From: Bugula neritina
Lineage: Eukaryota > Bryozoa > Gymnolaemata > Cheilostomatida > Bugulidae
DNA: 64,000 nucleotides
Assembly (NCBI GenBank): GCA_964035545.1
Contig: OZ037767.1
Coordinates: 23,231,128 to 23,295,127 of the forward strand
Reading direction: 5' to 3'
Under the pieces are notes generated by a model. That model worked only from the letters and a program-made list of their open reading frames with translations, had not been told where the DNA came from and did not search any database. Position numbers and translations under genes: made by a program. How positions within the stretch are numbered: position 1 is the stretch's first letter; each line of letters opens with the position of its first letter. This document shows, piece by piece, positions 10,905 to 22,900 of this stretch.

Positions 10905-12640
10905 CACCAGAAGGGGTTGCCAAACTTATCCAAAATTTGCCAAATGGAAAATCGCCAGGACCTGATAGAATTCGAAAGCCTGACATGCTCATAGACTTGG
11001 AGGGTACTGCAAGATGTCTTGCTCTGATCTACAAAAGTTCCTTAGACACAGGTAAACTGCCAAAACAGTGAAAACTTGCAAATGTCACACCAATACATAA
11101 AGGCGGGGACAGTGAATCTCCAAACAACTTTAGGCCCGTATCCCTGACAAGTATTCCCTGTAAAATGATGGAGCATATCGTGCTTCATCACCTCAATGAA
11201 AAGCTTGACAGTGTGCTTCATCATCGACAGCATGGTTTCAGGAGAGGACTGTCCTGCCAAACTCAACTATGTGTTACCTACCATGACCTAGTAAAAGCAG
11301 CCGATGAAAGACATACTACCCATGCAGTAGTTACAGATTTCAAAAAGGCTTTTGACAAGGTACCTCACCTAATGTTGCTCCAAAAATTGCAAGAGATACC
11401 GGGTATAAATGGATACCTCCTTAACTGGATACTTGATTTTCTTTCCGACCGACAGCAGTCTGTTGTACTTAGCCTAGGGCCACACGGTGCGTATTTTGGC
11501 ATGCGAAAATTAAAATCACAAGTAGCAAAGGTGTCCACTGTACGCGTTGAGAAAACATTCGCACTTGTCGCTCAGCATTCTCAACGCAAGTGCGAATGGT
11601 CTCTGTCGTCGTCACCTAATTGGCTGGTAGTTATTAAGCAAGCCCAATTTCTTTATTTTAGTGCTAAATTCCAGTAAATTGCGTTTTATTGAAAGCGAGT
11701 GCGATTTAAAAATGAAAGCTTTATTTATCACGCATCACTAACGCTACAGTGGACACCTTTGCTACTTGTGATTTCAATTTTCGCATGCGAAAATACGCAC
11801 CGTGTGGCCCTAGGCTTAAAGGGGAAAGCTCTCAAAAGTGCCGAGTAACCTCAGGAGTGCCGCAGGGATCTGTGCTAGGCCCAATCCTGTTTTTGTGCTA
11901 TATAAATGATCTTTCGGACTTGTTGTCATGTAAAGTCAGCCTCTATGCTGATGATACTCTACTTTACCAAATTGTGAACACCACTAAGGAAGCAGAACTA
12001 TTCCAAACTAACATTAACGCTGTATATGAGTGGTCTCTAAAATGGAAAATGCCCTTCAATGAGCAGAAATGCTAAGCAATTAACTTTGGCAAAGTAACCC
12101 CTATATCACACTACAAACTCGGTACCACATGCCTTGCGTGGGTACAAAGCACTAAATACCTTGGGGTAACCATCCAGTCAGACCTAAAATTTGATCAACA
12201 CATAAATAATAAGTGTACCAAGTCCCGGAAAATTCTTGGCGGCATCAAGCATTTGATGTATGATGCACCAAAAGATGCTAAGCTATTGGCTTATACAAGT
12301 CTATGTAGGCCTATACTCGATTATGCGGATGTGGTTTGGGATCCTGCGGTTAGAAGTAAGTTGCATGATATAGAGCTGGTCCAATAATTGAAGACAGGGG
12401 ACTTGTAACTGTAACCACTCGAGCGGCTGCCAGAGGAGAGCTTATCTCTATATCATCTAGGAAAAACTTATTGCACACTAGTTTTCTACCACGAACAATT
12501 CGTGAAATGCGCGGAGAATATAATAACTAATTACAAAACAGCAAATGCTGTAACTAGTGCTAACCCTGGTCTAATGTAAGTTTTCACTAGAGGCTTCCCT
12601 GTAGACTTTCCAGTTGCTGTGGAAGTCCTACCTCAACTGA
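10905..12640 (+). mobile_element. Dead non-LTR retrotransposon, RT fragment (Jockey/CR1-like)
   Basis: The translation carries the RT blocks in order: NGKSPGPD (about 10940), VTPIHKGGDSESPNNFRPVS, HGFRRGLSCQTQL, VVTDFKKAFDKVPH (about 11330), then after the MITE GVPQGSVLGPILFLCYINDL (about 11855), YADDTLLY (about 11945), STKYLGVTIQSDLKFD and SLCRPILDYADVVWD. A final SFLPRTIRE block lies near 12490. This order and the PRTIR tail are typical of Jockey/CR1-group reverse transcriptases. The copy is 5'-truncated inside the RT, with no endonuclease seen. In-frame stops follow KLPKQ, NEQKC and IELVQ, and a gap lies between the last blocks. Both sides abut TTAGTA-type simple repeat. Not functional. 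Confidence 0.88.
11472..11815. mobile_element. 344-bp Harbinger-like MITE inside the retrotransposon
   Basis: Terminal inverted repeats of 71 bp differ at only two positions and begin GCCTAGGGCCACACGG at each end. TTA is duplicated on both sides (11469-11471 and 11816-11818). Removing the element and one TTA restores the RT reading frame (VVL directly followed by KGESSQ), so the insertion point is certain. The interior holds further inverted repeats (CGTTGAGAA/TTCTCAACG and CATTCGCACTTG/CAAGTGCGAATG) but no coding sequence. It must have moved using a transposase supplied elsewhere. Confidence 0.93.
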
Positions 12641-14097
12641 GGTAATAAACTGAGGTAATAAACTATTAGTATTAGTATTACTATTAGTATTACTATAGTA
12701 TTAGTATTACTATTACTATTAGTATTAGTATTACTGTATTAGGATTATATTGAGATTTGGAACCATGGAGTGATGGCCGCAGACGTACACTGTTGGTTTC
12801 ACAATTTCTATAAATGTTCAACTCAACGTTTTTAATTGTTGTACATCAAAAATTGTTACTAATAAAGCTTCCCTTCGTAGAGCTTTAATTATAAATAGTT
12901 TTTGTTCCGTGGTCATTCGTGTTCATTGTGAATGAAACCAGTCTTGGATTATTGCGGCCTTGAACTAATAGCTGAGAACCAATAATCCACACTGAAATGT
13001 TGTGCCTTCATAATATATCACTTGACAATACGTCCTATAAAAACTCGACTATTCATGCTAGGTTCAAGGACTATTTCACTATTTCAAGCTTTTACCAAAC
13101 TAAATGGGTTTTTCTCTACTTGATTCAATTGCATTATCATCATTTTTACTAAATTTAACTTTTAAGTCAAGTTTCTTTTTATTCACAAATTGAGGGAGCG
13201 TAAATAATTGAACTATATTTTTGGTGAGTCAGTTTAAAAGCTTTCATTTGTCTAATTTTTGGAATTTATCTATTACTATTACTATCACTATCAGTATTAG
13301 TATAAGTATTACTATAACTATAAGTATAACTATAAGTATAAGTATAACATTAACTATTACTATTAGTATTACTATTAGTATTATTACTATTAGTATTAGT
13401 ATTACTATTAGTATTTTAATTTTAAAACAATCTAAAAGTAAAGCTTTTACTTTTAGTAAACGTGAAAATAAAAACAAAGGAAATCTAAAAGTCAGAGCGA
13501 CTATCACTATGAAAGCAAATGGAAAGTTACAGTTACCAGTGAAATTTATTAGGATGCTTAATAAATAATAACAAATGACAATTAAGTTTACCCAACATAA
13601 TTGTTGTTAAAATGATAATTTCAATTTGAATTTGTCTAACTCTATGATTTGTTTCAACTTTAAGTATGCTCATACTGTAAGTGTATATAAATTATAATTA
13701 GAAATATGAAAACTGAAATATGTCCGAGTGGTTAAATGTGCGATTAAGTTGTGAGACTATGAGCTGTAGCTCTTGAGACGCGAAAAATATTAAAATTATA
13801 TTTTTTAAGTTAGCATGCTCATTGACATAATCTGGAAGTTGCACGAGTTGAATAAATTATAGAGGCGGCAGCCTTTGACTTATAATAAAGCACATCACCT
13901 TCATATCAAGAGCTACTTTTTTTCACCAATGTGGTTTATGAGACGCTTGTGTTTTGGCACTAACAAAAGTTTTTTCATCGATGAATGGTGTAGATTTAGC
14001 AGAAATATAGCTTTTACTGTTCTACTTATAGTTGATTTCTAACATTTATTTTAGTTGCTGCCAATGCTATCAGTGTTTTTCAACATTCTTGCAACTA
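12641..14097. other. Intergenic DNA with simple repeats, upstream of TMEM242
   Basis: TTAGTA-type repeat occurs at about 12660-12740 and 13262-13413. Between and after these is AT-rich sequence with no convincing gene. A low-complexity plus-strand frame (13221-13568) is repeat-driven. At about 13721-13920 a TGTCCGAGTGGTTAA box resembles a tRNA A box and may mark a decayed tRNA-derived SINE. The TMEM242 promoter should lie just before 14098. Confidence 0.5.
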
Positions 14098-15791
14098 ATG
14101 GGCAAAGAACCATCAATAAAAAATTCGGAAAATCCAAAATCTGAGTTTAGCTCCAGTGAGTATTATGTTTACTAAATATTGCTTAATTAGAATTTCTACA
14201 GGCTATTATTTTATTTTATTGCTCTTGAAAATCTTAATAAAATTCGCATGAATTTAAGTGAGCAAGCTTTTGAGATAGTCTGAAAACTGATGTTTGTTTG
14301 TGTTGAGTTCTCTCACAGCAGTGCTGACTATAATGTTTTCCTTTGCTTCAAGATGCTGTTTTTATGATATGTGTGGGAAGTGTGGCCAGTGTCCTTGGAT
14401 TTGGCTACTCATATTTACAAGCTAAAAGAAATGAAATTAAAGCTATTACATCTCAAGATACTCCACAGGTATTCTATTTGTATTATGATGCCAACTAAAT
14501 GATATCCTTTTTTCGTCTTTATAATGTTAAATCATAAACCAAATAAAACTTTAATGTCTGCCCAAAGTCGCTGGCCAGTGGTATAAAAACCATGAATGAT
14601 ATCGGTCACTACTTTTTTCAACTGTTTTTGGAGCAAATCTGTTTAGAATAACAATTATCTAGTTTTTGTATATTATATAACATATCTCATCTAAGTTTGT
14701 TGTCTTCTCCTGCTGACATACTTTTCATCTGATAGGCTGTTAGGGAGCAGATGGCTCATATGAAGGAGGGAACAAGACTTGCTTCTCGTGCTCTAGCTTA
14801 CAGTTGGCTCTGGTCTATTGGAGGCGTCAGTCTGCTCTCTTATGCTGCTTGGAAACTTAGTGGTGCTAAAAGTGTAAGGAATACGCTAAAAGTATTTATT
14901 TTTAAAAAGTTGTCTGTGAATAGTATGCTGTAACATAATATTTCTGTATGGCCCAAGTGTTTAGAACACAATATTGAACAAAGTCTTAAAAACGTCACAT
15001 AATGTTCACCAGAAGGAATCTACGTATTTTTGTGTAGAGTCATATCTGACAATTCAGTAGATTCATAGAATATCGTACTTAATAAAAAATATATAATGAT
15101 TTTAGTGTGATTGGCTGGTTCCTTATATGCTTGCGGTATGCAGGTGACACGTGTAATAAATGTATATAAATAGGTTTTATTCTGATATTCTGATTGAGTT
15201 TGTCTTTAGTAAATCTGCCATATTGGTGTATCGTTTGTCTTTCAGTAACACACGATGCTTTGCATAATTTTCACTTTACAAATTTCTCTCAGTTTGATAA
15301 ATTATAGAAGTTTCTAAGCATAGATTAAAATCCAGCATACCTATTATCAGCTCACTTGAATCAATGAACCTATTCTGCTGCAAAGTTATGCACTTTTGAA
15401 ATATGATTTAAGTAATAAATATTTTCAGTCCAGGGGAAGAGGTGCGGCTTTTTGCACTCATAAAGGCTGAATAAAATTATGAATTTGGGTGAAAATGAGA
15501 TTATATGATGTTTTAATTAATCTGACAATGCTCAATTCTTCGTTTCATTAATACTTGATGCTTGTGAAATTCAGTTGGAGTTGTGTTCTCTTTTCTCTTA
15601 CTGAGGTTGGAATATATTTGTTGCAGTTGACTGAGTTTAGGCAACTAGCTGGAAAGTCCTTACCTGTTATACCGAAATCAGGTAACCAAGGCAGAAACAA
15701 CTTTGATTCACTCAAGGATTTAGCTGATTATCTTGAAGCTGAAGATGAGAAGAACAAACACAACGTAGTGAATGCTGAAGCAAGTGACTGA
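14098..15791 (+). CDS. TMEM242: TMEM242, mitochondrial inner-membrane assembly factor
   Basis: Four exons with matching phases: 14098-14155 (ATG), 14353-14468, 14736-14873 and 15627-15791 (TGA), giving 158 residues against 141 in human. Two hydrophobic segments are visible: AVFMICVGSVASVLGFGYSY (exon 2) and LWSIGGVSLLSYAAWKL (exon 3). The family signature follows the first: GTRLASRALAYSWLWSIGG corresponds to the human GSSLALRALGWGSLYAWCG block, and the C-terminal part FRQLAGKSLPVIPKS matches the human FRSKMQSIFPTIPKN. In human cells TMEM242 is an inner-membrane factor reported to help assemble the ATP synthase c-ring and complex I. An ATG at 14064 is out of frame, so 14098 is taken as the start. 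The gene is convergent with dystrophin. Confidence 0.93.
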
Positions 15792-16507
15792 TAGGAGAGT
15801 GTGATGTGTATAAACTCCATAGACACTGTGGGGGGAAGAGAATGAAGGTTGCTCATCAGTGATAAAGCGAGGAGTTATGATTAACTACTGAAATATTTTT
15901 ACAGCTATATAGGTTCTTTTATACTATGCAAATCAAAGAGTGGTAGAAATGCCACACTTGTTGTGCTAGAACTGCATCAGTATACAAGTGTATTTTATAG
16001 TTTCAAGTGATTTAAAACACCAGTAGGCACACTTTTAGTATTGTAGAAGATTTATTAGGCCAAAATGCAACAAGTCTCTAAATAATAAATGCCTTGAATA
16101 CCCTAAGCTAATGAGTTTTGCTAAATAGCAGCATTAAAATATTTAAAACATAGTTTAAAAAGCTTAAGAAGTTGCAAAAGTAATATCATTGATAAACATA
16201 CAGTGAGTTACATGTTGATTGCCATTCATGTGTCATATAAACAAAATTAGGAGTATTGTAGTTTATAGATTAGCTGTAGGTATATAAATAAAATGTACAG
16301 TATTAAGTATAAAGCCGGTAATGTTTGATTATAGGGGCCAAATAAACTAATAAATTAAACAAACACAGGGAATATCTAAACGAATCAAGTCATGTTCAGA
16401 ATGCCTAGCAGTTTAATACTTATGTGAATGCACTGTTGGCTAAGCAAGCAATCCTCAACAATCTAATAAATGTCATAGTAACAGCACCATAGCTACATGC
16501 AGTGAAC
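15792..16507. terminator. Convergent 3' UTRs of TMEM242 and dystrophin
   Basis: Plus-strand AATAAA occurs at about 16084 and 16287 (candidates for TMEM242). TTTATT at 16051-16056 is AATAAA on the minus strand, about 450 bp after the dystrophin stop. The two transcripts would overlap if these signals are used. No coding sequence is seen. Confidence 0.55.
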
Positions 16508-16983
16508 TCAAGATCCAGTAGATCCTACAGATTCAGTAGATACTACAGATACGAGATGCTCCACAGCTTTGCCCACTTGACCTGCCATTTGGAAAAGTTC
16601 ACCAATACTTCCACTGATGGTGCTGTGAGCTGCAAACAATCAACACCAAAAATAGACTTGCATCTTAATGTCTTTCAATCTAATAACTTCAACATAAGTT
16701 GGCTATTTAACAAAATTAGGGGTTCAAATTTAATTATCTGGATAAAATGTGTTTTGCAAAGCACTAGTACTTCTAATTAGTGTGTTCCAGTTGTGGAAGG
16801 CTTCTAGAATAAAGTTTGGCAGATGTCATTGCATGCACGGGACTTGTTACATAACAGTGACTCACCTGAATTTTCCCTCTCGTATGTCGGAGGCAATCTT
16901 TTCACTCTTAGAGGAGAGCTAGAGGAACCAGTCATGGGAGTTGTGCACTTAATGAAGTCTATACTAGAAGGGTCGGCAGAGGG
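16508..16983 (-). CDS. DMD: Dystrophin exons 53-54: C-terminal tail and stop
   Basis: Exons 16866-16983 and 16508-16629 (TGA at 16508-16510). The last exon reads [20 protein letters not shown] then HLVSVV, matching the tail GSLFHMADDLGRAMESLVSV of one vertebrate dystrophin reading frame. It then ends after [10 protein letters not shown]. The penultimate exon is low-complexity. Confidence 0.95.
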
Positions 16984-19900
16984 CTACAAGGTAATACAAA
17001 CAACAGTTACATTAATTCACCGTTCCAACAAAAGCTGTAACACTAGAACTGTACATGAGAACTGTAACACGAGAACCTACCTTCTCTAAAAGACATTTGA
17101 GTCTATGCAGTTGAGACTCCAGCTGCTTGTTGTGATCCTCGAGGATCTTCATGCGACCTTCCAGTCGACCCTTGTGCTGCCGGAGGAGATTCGCCTCAGC
17201 CAGCATTTCCACTTCCTTTTCCTCAGTCGCAATACTTGCTGATACTGGCTCAATGTCTCTCTGTGCCTGCAGTCTTTCATACTCACTCTGCAGGTTCCTA
17301 CATAGTTATACATACTCACTCTGCAGGTTCCTACATAGTTATACATACTCACTCTGCAGGTTCCTACATAGTTATACATACTCACTCTGCAGGTTCCTAC
17401 ATAGTTATACATACTCACTCTGCAGGTCCCTACATAGTTATACATTGACTTGATATTCTATATGGGAGAGCATACACATGGAGAGCATTTATATTTTGAA
17501 ACTCAACAGTTTCATCCTTACATGCACACACCAACGCACAGACTCACACACACCGACATACACACACACACACACACCGTACAAACACACACACCGTACA
17601 AACACACACCGTACAAACACACACACCGTACAAACACACACACCAACCTGTTCTCATCCTCCAAATCTTTGATCATGGCCTCCAGCTCGGCCTTCTGACT
17701 ATCTTCCAGAGACATGACTATTTGCATAGGACTCTTGAGGTTGGTTTCACTGTACGTCATGTCTAACTGTTTATGAACTGGCTTTGGGTTCAAACTCAGA
17801 CAGTATCTCCCAATAATCTGATGTTCATCATTCCCACTGTAAAGGGAAGACAATTTCTTCATTGTGGCTGCAATTAGCTAGCCCTTGTATACGGTTAACA
17901 TATTATATACTAACCGTATACAATAATAACCGTATTATATAAAACATAATACTAGCATGTATATAGCAGCACACAGTGACACTATGAGATGTATGACAGA
18001 TTAACTACCTGGGAGTCTGTGCATTCGAATCGACAGGTACAGGTGAGTGAGACAAGCCGTTACTATTTACAGGTTTATTAGACTGTGAGTTGCCATTGTG
18101 CTGGTGGGATTTACTAAACTCTAGATCAGAGGCTAGAGTTTCCTCTAGTCTGACGTCACTCTGGCTGTTGGGGGAGTTCTGGTACTCCAGTCTACTCAGA
18201 CTGTAAACATATGACACCTATGAGTCACACAGCATACAAAAAAATCTACTAAGTATTTATAATTCATAAGTTTTTAGAGCCAACGATATGCTATTGGCAG
18301 CACAGGAGAACAAATCCTGCAATGCATCAGCTAGTTTGAATGCGAGGACACTTGAACTCACGTAGAGGAGTATTTTTCGATATCTCTGTGAATGTCAAAG
18401 TCGTCGACAATGGGAGAGTCAAGACTGGGAGACTGTTCGGTATTCTCAGAACAACTTGATTTGTTCAAGTCGCAGTTCTTGTTTATGGAAGGAGAAGAAG
18501 ATAGTGATATGCTGCAGAAAAAACACAGAGCATTGACATGATAGGAGCTTATGGAGAGCTAATTTCTCTTGTGAGGACACGCCTACTTTCTTATGTGGAG
18601 ACACACCTACTTTTTATGTGGAGACACGCCTACTTTTTATGTGGAGACACGCCTACTTTCTTATGTGGAGACACGCCTACTTTCTTATGTGGAGACACAC
18701 CTACTTTTTTATGTGAGAACACGCCTACTTTCTTATGTGGAGACACACCTACTTTTTTATGTGGAGACACACCTACTTTCTTATGTGGAGACACGCCTAC
18801 TTTCTTATGTGGAGACACGCCTACTTTCTTGTGTGGAGACACACCTACTTTTTTATGTGAGAACACGCCTACTTTCTTATGTGAAGACACACCTAATTTC
18901 TCGTGTAAAGACGCACCTACAGCTTATTATGTGAAGCCACACTTTTTATCTTTGCACAGGCTTAGTGAGCTGTTATGACTACAGCTAAAATATATCAGCT
19001 ACTAGTTACTAGAACTTATATGAAGGAGTTTGTGAACGCTGACACACTTTCCAGTGGTGCCTGTAGGTGAATACAGACTGGAACACATTGCATAGCAACC
19101 AACCGAACAATAACCATATAACACGAGCACTATCTCACAACCCACCTTATTTTGTAAATTAACTGTAGCAAGAAAGCATGAAGTTGGCTTTAAATGACAT
19201 TCAACAAAACATAAGATGTGGTAGATGGATTTCTTCAGCTCGAATTCTTCAAGCTAAGTTTCATTGCATATAGTCACGAGTGTTACAGCGGATTGTGTAA
19301 AAAGTTATGAGCACATTCTAATTGCTGGATCACCGGGTTAGATATCACCACAATTTAGACACTGAAAATGTTGGGGAAACAACTCTCAAGACTACTAGCG
19401 ATATGGAACAGGTGAACACTGGGAAACAGTATTGAATAAGTCAATTGATTCAGACAATCGCGTTGAACTATCTTTTGGAATACGAAATTGTCTGCTCTTG
19501 TAGCACATATTTTAACTGGTGAGAAAAATACAACTTCCCAAAACTTAACTTTCTTCACTACCTTTAGCAGACATTTGCAAGATGCACATAGTGTATAAAT
19601 CCGCCAGAGTACAAGATATGACCATAACACACACCTTTCTCTAGACAGTGTAGAGTCTGTGTAGCTTTGAGTATTCAGGGGAAGATAACCCTTAGGGTTG
19701 TGTTTTCTGATATATCTGCCTGAGCTGTACTTTTTCCTCATAGGAGACGGCATGTCTTTCATCTCCTCACCAGATGTGGACTAAAGTAAGTTTATAGATC
19801 AGGTTAATGAAAAATCTATTGTACATCAGCATTATGTAAAATACCAAAATATAATGCCATGTAAATAAAGTGAAACAGGAAAATAATTATAATTTATAAA

Positions 19901-22900
19901 ATTATATCATTACGTTCCAAGCCAATTAGTTAACTGAGATCAATGGTAAACATGTAAAATCAGCTGATAGTTATCACACTAGTTATAATGCCGATCTAGA
20001 GATATTTATTATAGCGAATGACACATGAATACCAATAAGTCAGCAATAGCAAGTCAGCAAACAGCTAAATACTTACCGAACAATAATACTCCTTCATCGG
20101 ATGACTCACTTTATGACTTTTACCCTTTTTACCCGAGAAGAAACAAGATTGGCAAAGGTTGAAGTTGAAACATCTCAAGCACCTGTACCTGAAGCAGAAA
20201 TAAAATGTCATTAAACAGCATAACTACACCGTAAGCCTATTCAGCAAAATCTCTAAGCAAAATGGCGGCAAAGCAAAGGCATGAACTTTCTAATAAATGA
20301 GTCTGAAAAAGATTATAAATATAGGCTTCTCCATGCTACAAGTTTAACCAAACACATCCCAGCAACACTACAAGCAAGTTCTGTATTTCACTATGTTCCC
20401 ATAGCTTCGAATTATGCAAATTTTTCATTCGATGTTTTGAAAAAATTGCATCGAATGAAACCATATATTAATGCAAACAGCAACCACAAATCCATCCATA
20501 CAAGCATCCGTACATATCCATTTGAAGCAATGGGAACAAGGTGTTTGTGTTTAGAAACACACTATTCACTATTTGAGCGCACAACAAGTAGCATACCTTA
20601 ATCCAACAATTGGTGTAATCTTACATAAGCTACACTTAGCCTGGTGTTTACAACTCTCAGAGGTTGCGAGACGGTGATAGACTGGTAACCACACCATAGA
20701 CTGTGGTTCTAGTGTCAGCCATTCGAGAAACTGGCTACAGCTGACAGCGGCTTGTCCCTTAGCCTACAGTCAAAAAGATATGATGCAAATATGATTACCA
20801 TGTAGTCAGCCAAACTAACACCTAACTGAAGTAGTGTCTGGTAAAGCATTACAGTTTATTGTACAGTTGTTGGGTCACCAGTAAGGCAGAGCCAATCAAC
20901 AGCTTGCTCACAAGTGGTGGTACAGAGGGTTATCAAGTACCTGCTGAAGGCAGCTGTCTACGCTTGGCTTCACATTGGAACCACCAAATGAGTTGAGCTC
21001 GCCAAGCTGTCTAGGAATCTGTATGCAAGCTGTGAGCAGGAGGGATAACTTCTGTTCATCTATCATACTAGACTCATCGGCAAGACAAGAGAGGAGATCT
21101 GCAGCAGAATAAATACACTCAGACACAGCTAGATGTGTGACAACTAGATGTTTGACACATGTGAGCAGATGTGTCAACATAAAATGTGTCAACACAAAAT
21201 AGGTCAACATACAAAGTGTCAACATGTAACAGGTACTTACAGTTAAACTTGTCCTCCACAGCACCTTTACACATGACCACCAAGCCAACCTGGAAACTGA
21301 GTGCTCGAATCTGACCTTGTCTGCCAAGGTCATACACGTTGAGCAACCAATTGAGGCTAAGATCAATGCTGAAAATATATTAGAATTCATTAATCATAGA
21401 AACCAAGAGTAATCAATTAACATAATATACTGCTAATAAGTTATAATAGCAGAGTACCTTCAGCATACGGGATACAAGCAAACAAATGCAGTCCAACACC
21501 GAATAAAAAGCAAAATTGTACAAAGAGAGTGAGAGCATGGCACATTAACAAGTTTAAATCACATAAACCAGACGACCAGCAACTGTATAAAGAACATCTC
21601 CAGAGGCTGATGTCATTGAAAGTGAATGCAGGTGAGAAAGAACAGAGGCTTGTGCTACACATCACGTCACAACTGAACCAAACAAGTGGCTGCATCTTCT
21701 CTAAGTATGCCACGTTTGAGTGTATTGAGATACAAACTCCTTGCTGCTAAGCAACAGACTAATGTTAGCTTTGTACCTGAGAGAAACACTCATCTCGCTG
21801 GCACCACTTTCATCTGCCTGCTGTTCAAACAGCTCCCTCAGACACTCTATCATTAGATTCACGTCAATGATGTCTTCGCTGTGTTCAGTGACTACTCCGT
21901 GCTCTTTACATGTCTGGATCACATCCTTGAGTGCGACAGAGCTCACTGGAAATAAGAATGAGATTATTACACACAATAGATTGGGTGTGCAACATCAACC
22001 CCCCTCCATACATGAATAGTAGAACACACTAGAACTGTCAGTTAATATACTCACATCCCAGAAACTGTTGCACTTTTCTTAACTTCTGTGCCGTACGATA
22101 GGCTGAGAACTTAGTGGTGTTGAACTTGGATAGCTGTGCTAAGAGAGTGACCATGCGAGGGTGGTCCCACTGGGTGGTCTTATTTTCATGGCTACACAAC
22201 ACAAAGTATGGCAATAGTTTCAGTTTCTATCTCAACAGTGGCTCTCACAAAACACTACATACTAGTATCAAACTGAACACTGCAGGTATAAAGTAGCAGC
22301 TTATAGTTGGAGATGCACCTTGAATCAGTTCAGCAAATGCTACAACACACCAACTGTTGAGAACTATGATTGGAGAAGAGATGCCTGAGGTACTTACTTG
22401 ATAAAGTAAGGAATACCGGCGGGTGTTGTGGCCCTCTCGTAAGGTCTACTCACAGAGTCACTCAACAACACTCCCACTTCAGGTACCAAAGAGCTGTTCA
22501 TACCTTCCAGTTCAGAGAGTCTGCGGTTTAGTGACTTTTCAGCTTTTACTTGTCTACAAGAAAATAACAACTATACATACAGCTTGTTTCAACTACATTA
22601 TCAGATCTTTCATTGCCCTGAACCCTTTCCTTCAACTCCCTCACTCAATATTTTACAATTTTCCTATTTTAATTTGCTATGTTATCGATTTACGATCTGA
22701 TTATAAACTAAAATTTGTATTTCCATTTAGTCTTGTCTTTTCTCAGGATTCCATTTCCATTGTTGTAGCAGTAATGCATCCTTACCCACCGCCCTCAGTT
22801 TTATTCTCACTAGCCTCGCTTGATCTTTGACCTTGGTTCACGTGAAGTTGGGTTCCCGGAGCATGGCTCTTGCTGGTTGCTGAAGTATCATGAAACGGAG

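Noticed and set aside
13221-13568. 115-codon frame with alternating Ile/Ser/Thr then a basic end
   Set aside because: First half is TTAGTA repeat. The basic tail (KVRATITMKANGKLQ) looks slightly protein-like and is followed by AATAAA, but no homology or exon structure supports a gene.
17278-17442. CRISPR-like array
   Set aside because: Units are directly adjacent with no unique spacers, inside an animal gene; the same holds for every other tandem array here.
18538-18978. Repetitive plus-strand frame of 146 codons
   Set aside because: 24-bp minisatellite translation in an intron.
22423-22830. 135-codon plus-strand frame
   Set aside because: Overlaps the WW-region exon and the candidate first exon on the other strand; no homology.
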